Below, piece by piece: positions 27,801-35,499 of a stretch of 64,000 nucleotides of DNA; the stretch's first letter is position 1, and each line of letters opens with the position of its first letter. Below the pieces are notes generated by a model. It worked only from the letters and a program-made list of their open reading frames with translations, did not search any database and was not told where the DNA came from. This DNA comes from CAWCAW01 sp963714125 (lineage in GTDB: Bacteria > Actinomycetota > Acidimicrobiia > Acidimicrobiales > UBA8190). Position numbers and translations under genes: made by a program. The DNA lies in the NCBI GenBank assembly GCA_963714125.1, contig OY970234.1, positions 1-64,000 of the forward strand, given 5' to 3'.

Positions 27801-27915
27801 GTTCGGGGCTCCCGCGCTCAGTCCCGTCACCGACCTTTTGGCTGATCCGGTTCCCGAGGAACTCGCCGGAGCCGTGGTGCGGCGCCTCGTCGATCCCGAG
27901 GTGGAGGGATGGTGA
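24892..27915 (+). CDS. addB: AddB-type helicase/exonuclease subunit with PD-(D/E)XK nuclease and Fe-S cysteines
   Basis: 1007 residues; partner of AddA in double-strand-break end resection. The N-terminal helicase-like domain lacks a usable Walker A (VIAPSGYAAAHVRRAL). The C-terminal RecB-type nuclease has GRVDRVDRSTSGQVVVSDYK. Four cysteines characteristic of the AddB iron-sulfur clasp are present: one in YAKCPRRYLFDR (about 695) and three in CSWCDFDALCP (about 950). I start at GTG 24892, seven bases after TAGCAT; ATG 24883 is the alternative. A Gly-rich run sits near residue 480. It overlaps addA by seven bases. AdnA/B of mycobacteria is the alternative family, less likely because this subunit lacks a functional motor. 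Confidence 0.87.
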   Translation: MTVRQSEGEDFALAALVDAVSAAKAGDPLAPVTVIAPSGYAAAHVRRALASARVAGHGAGCANLTCTTVGGLMRTLGLGVLASRGQRLAPECVDLEAIRSTAAAQRGWPNRLCTHAGALGALHGAFADLRRCPSRTLDALARQPGRVGELVALFRATRAHLHDHGFADELDLMAAAGEAARAGTGAGAGALGPLVRWQLGPVGPLADSVLADLGAVPCDVDGRGRVAAHFSDVWTCTDPDEEARLAVRTVISTAEAGVPLWRQAMFHPVGTPYARVLHQQLAAAGVAANGPGGRRLDRSMTAIVLAGLLALAGGDWPRDQVMAWLSSGPITTGPGGRPVPASRWDAVSAEAGVVKGAPQWRARLENLATAGGWRGDEARALADFVDGLLARARVPGTSWDSLARWSVDLLDYYVTPNGGGWWPAEELAAAEQVRGVVLGLAELDQVSGGADLVSFRRALQSQLEATELDSSQLPDGGGGGGGASGAGGGGGGYGDGVFVAPFALARGLHFDAVVLSGLADSFVPGAMGEDVLVPDEARRLDGSGALRRRAQRLEDVHNDVRTALAAGAHTRTATLPRAEPRTGRALFASRWLGALVDSGTARRAVDSFTSGLGTPGPVLSAHEFRLREMTRWAQDGHDPVEAPAAGATVRLVTGIRAGRYRSAPSFTRFDGLVGPGVISALDPQRPVSATRFETYAKCPRRYLFDRVLGVNKRRLPEELWRIEPIERGSLVHNILEQFVVERVAGDERSLERLLDIADVWFARAEAAGVVGKALLWRIERAGMIRDLRRFYDEEGTMEPLAAELGFGGDDPDDDPPVGVVLDDGRTVHFRGRVDRVDRSTSGQVVVSDYKTGKQDSLADLTKDPVAAGTLLQLPLYGLAARARFGGSGPVHARYWLLSGERSAPGYTLTVNEDVEDRFRHVIGLIAAGVESGVFPAVPGAASFWGGFDNCSWCDFDALCPTDRDRQWGRKFGAPALSPVTDLLADPVPEELAGAVVRRLVDPEVEGW

Positions 27916-30900
27916 TCGACCCGGTCGCCCTCGAGGACGACAACTGCCGACGCCGCATCAACGAGGACCTCGACACGACGCTGGTAGTGGTGGCCGGAGC
28001 CGGAACCGGCAAGACGACGGCGCTGGTAGGTCGCATCCTTCAACTGGTGCGTACCGGCGCCGCGTCCATGGGCGACATCGCCGCCATCACGTTCACCGAA
28101 GCAGCTGCCGCCGAACTGCGGGAGCGACTGCGCGATGCACTGGCGCTCGCTACGTCCCAAGCGCCTGGTGACCGTGTGATCGCCAAGGCGAGCGCCGAGG
28201 TCGACGAAGCCGCCATCTGCACCCTGCACACGTTCGCCCAGAGGCTCTTGGTCGAGCAATCTGTGGCGGCCGAGCTTCCGCCGGGATTTGAGGTCCTCGA
28301 CGGCACTGCCGAGGTGGCCGATTTCAAGGCCCGCTGGGCTCGTTTCGCCGACGCGTTGCTCGACGATCCCGACGCCCAGCCCGCCCTGATACGTGGTTTC
28401 ACCATCGGGCTGCTCCCACGCGGCCTCGAAGACGTCGCCCACAGCCTGCATACGCACTGGGATCGTCTCGAAGACGCACCGCTCGAGGACCTCTTCGGCT
28501 CGATCACGTCCGTCGACGTGGCGGCGCCCATAGAGCTCGCCCCCATCATCGACGCACTGGAACGGGCACTGGCGCTGGCCCCGTGGTGCACGTCAGAAGA
28601 CGACCTCATGCTTCGTCATCTGCGCGACGTCGTCGCCGATGCTCTTTTGCGGCTGGCCGCTGTTGGCGACGAGGAGACGGCGCTGTCGGAACTGGCTCAG
28701 CTTCCGACGCTGCGATGCACTTACGGCCAAAAGGGACACTGGGGTGACCGGGTCGACGAGGTGCGCGCCGCCTGCCAAGAGGCGCAGGACGCCCGCAACG
28801 CCGTGCTCGAAACCGTGCGGCGCAGCGTGCTCGCTGACGTGCTGCCGCGTTTGGCCGCATTCGTGCTCGGCGCGGCGGACGAACGGCGCGTCGAGGGACG
28901 GATCACGTTTCACGACCTTTTGGTGCTGGCCCGGCGCGTCCTTCGTCAAGGGGGAGAGGCAACCGAGGCACTGCGGCGGCGCTACCGACGTCTGCTCGTT
29001 GACGAGTTCCAAGACACCGACCCCATCCAAGTGGAGCTGGCGGCGCGGCTCACTGCGGCCGTGGACGGCCCGGAGGGCGGTACCGGTCAGGGCGGTGCCG
29101 GTCAGGGCGGTGCCGGTCAGGGCGGTGCCGGTCAGGGCGGTGCCGGTCAGGGCGGTGCCGGTCAGGGCGGTGCCGGTCAGGGCGGTGCCGGTCAGGGCGG
29201 TGCCGGTCAGGGCGGTGGCGGGGCGAGTGGTGCCGGTCTCGGGTCCACTCGGCCCGGCGGGTTGTTCTTGGTGGGTGACCCCAAGCAGTCGATCTACCGG
29301 TTCCGACGGGCCGACATCGAAATGTTCGACCGCGTCGGTAAAGAAGTCGGTGACCAGGTGGTGCTGCGCACCAATTTCCGATCGGTGCCGGGCATCTTGG
29401 ACTTCGTCAATGTCGTGTTCGCCGAGCTCTTCTCCGATCCCGGCGGTCCGGGACAAGCCGTCCATCACGACCTCGTCCCCAGCCGTTTAGGTCTGCCTGC
29501 CGGCGTCCCCAATCCGACATCGCCCGGGGCGACGTCGAGTGCGGTGGCCAACACTTCGGTGCAGCTGACCTTGGCGGGGTTCGACACCGACGGGGCCGAT
29601 GGGGCCGGTGGGTCGGGCGGGTCCAACGAAACGGGCGCGACCCGTCGGCCCGGGGCGCGCCGTGCGGTGCGACCAGAGCAGGGACCGATTCCCGTGGTGG
29701 TGATGGGTGGGCACCTGGGCACCACCGTTCCTGATGTACGGCGCCAAGCGGCCCGTGACGCCGCTGATGCTATGCGCCGCATCGTCGAAGAACGCTGGCC
29801 CGTAGCCGGACGCGACGGTGACCTGCGTCCGACGCGCTGGTCTGACATTGCTGTGCTCATCCCGGCCCGCTCCGCCTTGGCCGCCTTGGAGGAAGCCTTC
29901 GACGACGTCGCCGTGCCCTACCGGCTCGAAGGAGCCGCCATGTTGTGGGCATCGCAGGAAGTGCGTGATGTCGTGGCCGTGCTGCGCGCCGTCGACGACC
30001 CGGCCGACGGCGTGGCCGTGCTGGCCGCGCTGCGATCTCCTGGTCTCGCGTGCGGGGACGATGACCTTGTCACCTGGTACGACCAAGGCGGCCGATGGGA
30101 CCCGCGCGCGCCCATTGCCGAGCATCTCGCCGACCATCCGGTGGCGGGGGCCATGACGGTTCTCGACGCCTTGCACCGCGAGCGCTGGTGGTCGGAGCCT
30201 TCGGTCATGGTGAGCCGGGCCCTGGCGGATCTGCACAGTTTCGAACTGGCCGTGGGGCATCGGCGGCCGCGCGACCACTGGAATCGGTTGCGATGGTTGT
30301 CGGACCAGTCCCGGCTCTTCGACGACACCGTGGGCGGTCCGTTGCGGTCCTTTTTGCACTGGGCTGACATCCAGGCCGAAAACGAGATGTACAGCGGGGG
30401 CGTCGGGCCTCCCGATCCCGATGATGATGCCGTACGCGTCATGACGATCCACGGGGCCAAAGGGCTGGAGTTTCCGGTCGTGGTGGTGGCCGGCCTGGAG
30501 CGCGACGATGCCGCCGCCAGCCGGACCGACGCGGTGTTGTGGAACGAAGAAGGACTACCCGAGGTCTCCGCCGGGCGGTCGTTCGAGACGACCGGCTACG
30601 AAGAGGCCAAGAAACGAGACCGACTCTTCGACGCGCTCGAGCGGCAGCGGCTCCTTTACGTGGCCATGACAAGGGCCCGTGACCATCTCCTGTTGTGCTT
30701 GCATTACAAGGGACGTCAGGACGGACCCGACTCCAGCGCTGCGGCTGTGCTCGACACCATCTGCGCCCGCAACGTCGGGTTGTGGCGCCGGCTCCCCGTT
30801 GAACCAAGCTCGGTCCGACTCGACACGGTTCGCCGCAAGCGCGGCGCCACCAGCACGCGACGGCGCGCCGCCCAGCCCATCGTGAGCTCCATCCGCACAC

Positions 30901-31712
30901 CGTGGGCGCAGACGCCGGGGTCGCCAGAAACCGACAGCGGGGCCGATCCCGAGGCCGGGCTCGAGCCCGAGCCCGAGGTCTTCGAATCGGCACAGGAGTG
31001 GCAAACGCGCCTGGACGAATGGCAAGGCGAACGCACCGGGCTCCTCGCTCGCTTGCGGCGCCAGCCGGTGGTGACTGCCACTGCAGTGGCGCACCAGCCG
31101 GCGATGAGCGCCGAGGACCCCGGCTGGCCTGCACCCGAAGGGGGAGGATGGCGCCGCGCCGACGTGGCCTTGCAGATCGGTCGAGCCGTGCACGCCGCCA
31201 TGGCCACCCTCGACCTGGCCACGGGGCGAGATGCGAGCGGACACTCCGCCGCCGAGCTGGCCGCCACACGTGCCCTGGCCCACGGCGTGGCCGCCCACCA
31301 AGAGACGGTTGTCGCCATGGTCGATCTCGCCTTGTCGAGCAGCTCGGTACGCAACGCCGCGGCCGGGCGTTACTGGCGTGAGATGTACGTCGGCGCGCCC
31401 GTCGACGGCGGCGGGGTGATCGAGGGCTACGTCGACCTTCTCTACGAAGACGGTGAGGATCTCGTCGTCGTCGATTACAAGACTGACCGGGTCGGTGGTC
31501 CTGTCGGCCTCAACGCGGCGGCACAGCGTTACCGCCTTCAGGTGGCCACGTACGCGCTGGCCGTGCAGTCCTCGACCGGACGACCCGTCCGGCGCTGCGT
31601 CTTGGTGTTCGTGGGTGATGCCGAGGTCCTTGAGTACGTGCTCGAAGGGCCGGAGTTGGACTCGGCTCGGCAAGAGGCTCTGGTCGTAGCCGCCGCCCTG
31701 ATTGCCCCTTGA
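27909..31712 (+). CDS. addA: AddA-type UvrD-family helicase/nuclease
   Basis: 1267 residues; 3'-5' motor and nuclease of the AddAB end-processing complex. Motifs: Walker A VVAGAGTGKTTALVGRI (about 28-44), FTEAAAAELRERL, motif II LLVDEFQDTDPIQ (about 365), motif III GDPKQSIYRFRRADIEMF (about 456), TIHGAKGLEFPVVVVAG, YVAMTRARDHL, and the C-terminal nuclease YVDLLYEDGEDLVVVDYKTD. A nine-unit GQGGA tandem repeat lies between motifs II and III. ATG 27909 overlaps the addB stop after GAGGTGGAGGG. The stop abuts the rmuC stop. Confidence 0.93.
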   Translation: MVIDPVALEDDNCRRRINEDLDTTLVVVAGAGTGKTTALVGRILQLVRTGAASMGDIAAITFTEAAAAELRERLRDALALATSQAPGDRVIAKASAEVDEAAICTLHTFAQRLLVEQSVAAELPPGFEVLDGTAEVADFKARWARFADALLDDPDAQPALIRGFTIGLLPRGLEDVAHSLHTHWDRLEDAPLEDLFGSITSVDVAAPIELAPIIDALERALALAPWCTSEDDLMLRHLRDVVADALLRLAAVGDEETALSELAQLPTLRCTYGQKGHWGDRVDEVRAACQEAQDARNAVLETVRRSVLADVLPRLAAFVLGAADERRVEGRITFHDLLVLARRVLRQGGEATEALRRRYRRLLVDEFQDTDPIQVELAARLTAAVDGPEGGTGQGGAGQGGAGQGGAGQGGAGQGGAGQGGAGQGGAGQGGAGQGGGGASGAGLGSTRPGGLFLVGDPKQSIYRFRRADIEMFDRVGKEVGDQVVLRTNFRSVPGILDFVNVVFAELFSDPGGPGQAVHHDLVPSRLGLPAGVPNPTSPGATSSAVANTSVQLTLAGFDTDGADGAGGSGGSNETGATRRPGARRAVRPEQGPIPVVVMGGHLGTTVPDVRRQAARDAADAMRRIVEERWPVAGRDGDLRPTRWSDIAVLIPARSALAALEEAFDDVAVPYRLEGAAMLWASQEVRDVVAVLRAVDDPADGVAVLAALRSPGLACGDDDLVTWYDQGGRWDPRAPIAEHLADHPVAGAMTVLDALHRERWWSEPSVMVSRALADLHSFELAVGHRRPRDHWNRLRWLSDQSRLFDDTVGGPLRSFLHWADIQAENEMYSGGVGPPDPDDDAVRVMTIHGAKGLEFPVVVVAGLERDDAAASRTDAVLWNEEGLPEVSAGRSFETTGYEEAKKRDRLFDALERQRLLYVAMTRARDHLLLCLHYKGRQDGPDSSAAAVLDTICARNVGLWRRLPVEPSSVRLDTVRRKRGATSTRRRAAQPIVSSIRTPWAQTPGSPETDSGADPEAGLEPEPEVFESAQEWQTRLDEWQGERTGLLARLRRQPVVTATAVAHQPAMSAEDPGWPAPEGGGWRRADVALQIGRAVHAAMATLDLATGRDASGHSAAELAATRALAHGVAAHQETVVAMVDLALSSSSVRNAAAGRYWREMYVGAPVDGGGVIEGYVDLLYEDGEDLVVVDYKTDRVGGPVGLNAAAQRYRLQVATYALAVQSSTGRPVRRCVLVFVGDAEVLEYVLEGPELDSARQEALVVAAALIAP
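29085..29219. repeat. Nine-copy 15-bp tandem repeat inside addA
   Basis: The unit GGTCAGGGCGGTGCC is repeated nine times; the first eight are identical and the last differs by one base. It encodes (GQGGA)n at residues about 393-437, between helicase motifs II and III. The 15-bp period keeps the frame open at any copy number. Confidence 0.96.
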
Positions 31713-33080
31713 TCAGGCGTGGGCAACACCAGGCAGGTCGTCCCCATCGTCGTGGGCGCCTTCGACGAGTTCGAGGGCGAAGGGAACACCGAGCTCGACT
31801 GACTGGGGCCGGCGCACCACAGCATCGAGTTGCTCGAGGTCGGGAATCTCCTTGTCGCCCCCGCCGACAACGCCCAGTTCCTTGAAGCGGCGGGCTTGCG
31901 GCAGCACCTTGCGCTCAAGCGAGCCCACGGCCTTGTTGTAGGACTCCACCGCACCGGTCAGGCTGCGGCCCGTTCGGGCCAGGTGCTCGCCGAAGTTGGC
32001 CAGACGTGTGTAGAGGTCACGCCCCATGTGCTGCACCTCGCGGGCGTTCTCGGCCAGTGACTCCTGCTGCCACCCGTAGGCGACAGTCCGAAGCAACGCG
32101 ATCAGCGTCGTCGGGGTGGCGAGCATGACCCGACTGACCATGGCGTGCTCGAGCAGTGACGGGTCGTTCTCCAACGCCACTGCGAGGAGGGCGTCACCGG
32201 GAATGAAGGCCACCACGAACTCCGGCGAGTTCTCGAACTGCTGCCAGTACGTCTTCTTCGCGAGCGAGTCCACATGCGTCCGCAACTGGCGGCCGTGGTT
32301 GACGAGGTGCAACCGCCGGCTCTCTTCATCGGTGGCGTCGTTGGCATCGAGAAACGCCTGCAGCGGCACCTTGGCATCCACGACGACCTGCTTGGCCCCC
32401 GGAAGGTGCACGACCATGTCGGGCCGGACCCGTCCCTCGTCGCCGACGGCGGTTACCTGCTCCTCGAAGTCGCAGTGTTCGAGCATGCCCGCCAACTCCA
32501 CAACTCGTCGCAACTGCATCTCACCCCAGCGACCCCGCGTGGCCGGAGACCGCAGAGCGGTGACGAGGTTGCGCGTCTCGGCCTGGAGGCGCTGTTGCGA
32601 GTCATTGAGCGCCTTCACCTGCTCGCGCAACCCGACGTACGCCTCCTGACGGGTTTTCTCCACATCACGAAGTCCCTGCTCGTACTTGCCCAGCACGTCG
32701 CGTAGCGGCTCGAGAAGATGTTCGATGGCCACTTTGCGCTGGTCCAGGTCTCCTTGGGCCACCTGGTGGGCCGCTTTGAAGCGGGAGTCGGCCAACTCGA
32801 GGAACTGGGCATTGTTCTGGGCCAACGCTTGACGAGAGAGCTCGGCGAACTCCCCAACCAACTGCTTGCGCACCTCGTCGCCGGCTTCGTCGCGCTGCGC
32901 CGCAGCGGCACGTTCGTGATCCAAGGCGGCCTGCACAACGGCCAGATCGGCCCGGGCGTCGGCCAGGTCACGTCCTGCCTCGCCACGAGCTTGTGCGACC
33001 CGGGTCGAGCCGGCTAGGGCGGCAACGCACAACCCGACCAGTAGTCCCACGGCCAACCCCACCACGAGTCCGACGATCAT
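31713..33080 (-). CDS. rmuC: DNA recombination protein RmuC
   Basis: 455 residues. An N-terminal membrane helix (residues 1-24) precedes a long coiled coil (about 30-160) and the RmuC nuclease-like core: SPATRGRWGEMQLRRVVELA, then VVVDAKVPLQAFLDA and SPEFVVAFIPGDALL. RmuC limits inversions at short inverted repeats in E. coli; the PD-(D/E)XK-like fold is known for the family. ATG 33080 follows AAGGAGA by four bases. Converges exactly on addA with no intervening base, placing two DNA-repair units tail to tail. Confidence 0.94.
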   Translation of the reverse strand: MIVGLVVGLAVGLLVGLCVAALAGSTRVAQARGEAGRDLADARADLAVVQAALDHERAAAAQRDEAGDEVRKQLVGEFAELSRQALAQNNAQFLELADSRFKAAHQVAQGDLDQRKVAIEHLLEPLRDVLGKYEQGLRDVEKTRQEAYVGLREQVKALNDSQQRLQAETRNLVTALRSPATRGRWGEMQLRRVVELAGMLEHCDFEEQVTAVGDEGRVRPDMVVHLPGAKQVVVDAKVPLQAFLDANDATDEESRRLHLVNHGRQLRTHVDSLAKKTYWQQFENSPEFVVAFIPGDALLAVALENDPSLLEHAMVSRVMLATPTTLIALLRTVAYGWQQESLAENAREVQHMGRDLYTRLANFGEHLARTGRSLTGAVESYNKAVGSLERKVLPQARRFKELGVVGGGDKEIPDLEQLDAVVRRPQSVELGVPFALELVEGAHDDGDDLPGVAHA

Positions 33081-33178
33081 CGTCTCTCCTTGGTTCCTTC
33101 GGCCCGGGTCTCCGCCTCACGGGCGACCCGCGGCGGGAGTGCAGAATGTCGTTTTTTCGACACCGGGTGAACGCATCC

Positions 33179-33225
33179 CAGCGTAGTGAGGGGGTGTAAC
33201 AGTTTTAGGGTTGCTCACTACGCTG
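33179..33225. promoter_or_regulatory. 12-bp perfect inverted repeat between rmuC and the E1 gene
   Basis: CAGCGTAGTGAG at 33179-33190 is repeated inverted as CTCACTACGCTG at 33214-33225 with a 23-base AT-richer centre. A second small hairpin, TGTCG-TTTTTT-CGACA, lies at 33147-33162. The element is upstream of both divergent genes and could bind a regulator or form a transcript hairpin. No target-site duplication is evident, which argues against a mobile remnant. Confidence 0.6.
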
Positions 33226-33299
33226 CGTGTTCTTTATGCCTGGTAGGGCGCCTCGGGCGGGCACCGGACCACACAAGGCAAGGAGTAGCGTCGGATGCG

Positions 33300-35495
33300 A
33301 TGCGCAAAAGCGCGGCGGCGCGTGCCGCCAGCGTCGGTGATCCAGCAACCAACGGAGAGAGCCATGCCCGCGCTTCGGGCCGCGGCCAGGGCCGGCAAGG
33401 GCCATTGCGCAGTTTCGCCCCCGACGAGTTGCGCGAGGATTTCCGCCTGGCGTGCCTGTCACGGGCGCTGGACGACCGTGAGATCCTGCTGCAGAAACAG
33501 AGCAGGGTCTTCTTCCAGATATCCGGGGCGGGCCACGAGATCCTTCTGACCGCTTTGGCGCGGTCCCTGCGTCCCGCCTACGACTGGTTCTTTCCCTATT
33601 ACCGTGACCGCGCCCTGGTCCTGGCCCTCGGGGTGACACCGCGCGACATCCTCCTGGAAGCGGTGGGATCGTCCGAAGACCCGGCCTCCGGCGGGCGGCA
33701 GATGCCGTGCCACTGGGGAGACGCCGGAAGGAACATCGTCACGCAATCGAGCCCGACCGGGAGCCAGTGCCTGCCGGCGGTGGGATGTGCCGAGGCGGGC
33801 CGCTACATCGCCCGTCGTCCCACCCTGGCCGGGTGCACCGCCCATGGCGACGAGATCACCTACGTGTCCTTGGGCGAAGGCACGACATCCGAAGGCGAGT
33901 TCTGGGAAAGCTTGAACTCGGCGTGCAGCTTGCATCTTCCGGTGCTCTTCGTGGTGGCGGACAACGGTTATGCCATTTCGGTACGCGCCTCGGACCAGTC
34001 CCCGGCCCCGGTGTCGGAGCTGGTGAGAGGTTTCCGCGGGCTGGCCGTGACGAAGATGGACGGCTGGGACTACGCGTCGTGCCGCACCAAGGGAGCGCGC
34101 GCCATTGCGCGCGTCCGTGCCGGGGAAGGGCCCGGCTTGATCCATGCGCGGGTGACGCGGCCCTACTCGCATTCGTCTGCCGACTCTCAGGCCAAGTACC
34201 GCGACGCCGTCGAGTTAGCCGAGGAGGCCGCTCACGATCCCATCGACACACTCCAGCGTGACCTGGTGGCCGGAGGCGTGCTCACTGTTGAGGAAGCCGA
34301 CGCCATACGCGCCGAGGCCAAAGAGCTGGCCGCCCGGTCCGCCGAAGAGGCCCTGGCCGCTCCCCGTCCCGATCCGGCATCGGTCACGCACAACGTGCTC
34401 AGGGTCACTTCACCAGTGGCGGCGGCGCGCCTCGAAGAAGGCGAAGGAGCCGGCGCCGGCGAGGGCGAGGGCACCGGCGAGCCCGTGGTGATGGCAGAGG
34501 CCATCCGGCTCACGTTGCACGACCTCATGGAGCACGACGAACGCATCCGCATCTTCGGCGAGGACGTCGCCGACGCCGATGACGAGATCCTCGACCACGT
34601 CGAAGGCAAGGGCGGGGTCTTCGGCGTGACACGCGGTCTGCAGCGCCAGTTCGGCTCGGCACGCGCCTACAACACCCCACTGGCCGAATCCAACATCATC
34701 GGCCGCGGGGTGGGACAGGCCGTGCGCGGCCTTCGTCCCTGCGCCGAGATCCAGTTCTTCGACTACATCTGGCCGGCCATGCAGCAGCTGCGCAGCGAGG
34801 CGGCCACCATCCGGTGGCGATCCAACGGGGCCTTCACGTGCCCGCTGGTCGTGCGCGTCGCCATCGGCGGCTACCTCACCGGTGGCTCCATCTGGCACTC
34901 CCAAAGCGGCGAGTCGATCTTCGCTCACATCCCAGGCCTGCTCATCGCCTTTCCGTCGCGCGCCCGGGACGCGGTGGGACTGCTGCGATCGTCATTCGCG
35001 GCCGAGGACCCCGTCTTGTTCCTCGAGCACAAACACCTCTACCGCCAGCGTTACGCGGCCGACCCCCTCCCTCGAAGTGATTGGGTCGTCCCCTTCGGAC
35101 GGGGCACCGTGGTGCGTCCGGGCACCGACCTCACCATCGTCACCTGGGGTGCCACCGTGCAGAAGTCCTTGGTGGCCGCCGCCGAGTTGGCCGACGAATG
35201 CTCCGTGGAGGTGGTGGACCTGCGCAGCATTTCGCCGTGGGACAAGGAGTTGGTGGGCGAGTCGGTGCAACGCACAAGTCGCCTTTTGGTGGTGCACGAG
35301 GACACCTTGACGGCTGGCTTCGGCGGGGAAGTGGCGGCCTGGGTGGCCGAGCACTGTTTCTGGGATCTCGACGCACCCATCGGTCGCGTGGGCGCTACCG
35401 ACACCTTCGTGGCCTACGCCCCCGGGCTCGAGGAGGCCATCTTGCCGCAGGTGTCCGGGATCGTCTCCGCCGCCCGGGCCCTGGCCACCTCCTGA
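33300..35495 (+). CDS. 2-oxoacid dehydrogenase E1, alpha and beta fused (branched-chain type)
   Basis: 731 residues. Thiamine-diphosphate-dependent decarboxylase of a 2-oxoacid dehydrogenase complex. The alpha half (about 35-375) has YYRDRALVLALG and the cofactor motif as SLGEGTTSEGEFWESLN..DNGYAISV, with GEG in place of the commoner GDG. An acidic linker (EGEGAGAGEGEGTGE, about 380-394) joins the beta half, which has EDVADADDEILDHVEGKGGV, FGSARAYNTPLAESNIIG and HEDTLTAGFGGEVAAWV. The fused arrangement is best known from Bacteroidetes-type branched-chain enzymes. ATG 33300 lies eight bases after TAGCGT. No E2 or E3 gene is adjacent. Confidence 0.88.
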   Translation: MRKSAAARAASVGDPATNGESHARASGRGQGRQGPLRSFAPDELREDFRLACLSRALDDREILLQKQSRVFFQISGAGHEILLTALARSLRPAYDWFFPYYRDRALVLALGVTPRDILLEAVGSSEDPASGGRQMPCHWGDAGRNIVTQSSPTGSQCLPAVGCAEAGRYIARRPTLAGCTAHGDEITYVSLGEGTTSEGEFWESLNSACSLHLPVLFVVADNGYAISVRASDQSPAPVSELVRGFRGLAVTKMDGWDYASCRTKGARAIARVRAGEGPGLIHARVTRPYSHSSADSQAKYRDAVELAEEAAHDPIDTLQRDLVAGGVLTVEEADAIRAEAKELAARSAEEALAAPRPDPASVTHNVLRVTSPVAAARLEEGEGAGAGEGEGTGEPVVMAEAIRLTLHDLMEHDERIRIFGEDVADADDEILDHVEGKGGVFGVTRGLQRQFGSARAYNTPLAESNIIGRGVGQAVRGLRPCAEIQFFDYIWPAMQQLRSEAATIRWRSNGAFTCPLVVRVAIGGYLTGGSIWHSQSGESIFAHIPGLLIAFPSRARDAVGLLRSSFAAEDPVLFLEHKHLYRQRYAADPLPRSDWVVPFGRGTVVRPGTDLTIVTWGATVQKSLVAAAELADECSVEVVDLRSISPWDKELVGESVQRTSRLLVVHEDTLTAGFGGEVAAWVAEHCFWDLDAPIGRVGATDTFVAYAPGLEEAILPQVSGIVSAARALATS

Positions 35496-35499
35496 AACG

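Noticed and set aside
29085..29219. CRISPR-like array
   Set aside because: Units are contiguous 15-mers with no spacers and lie in frame within addA.
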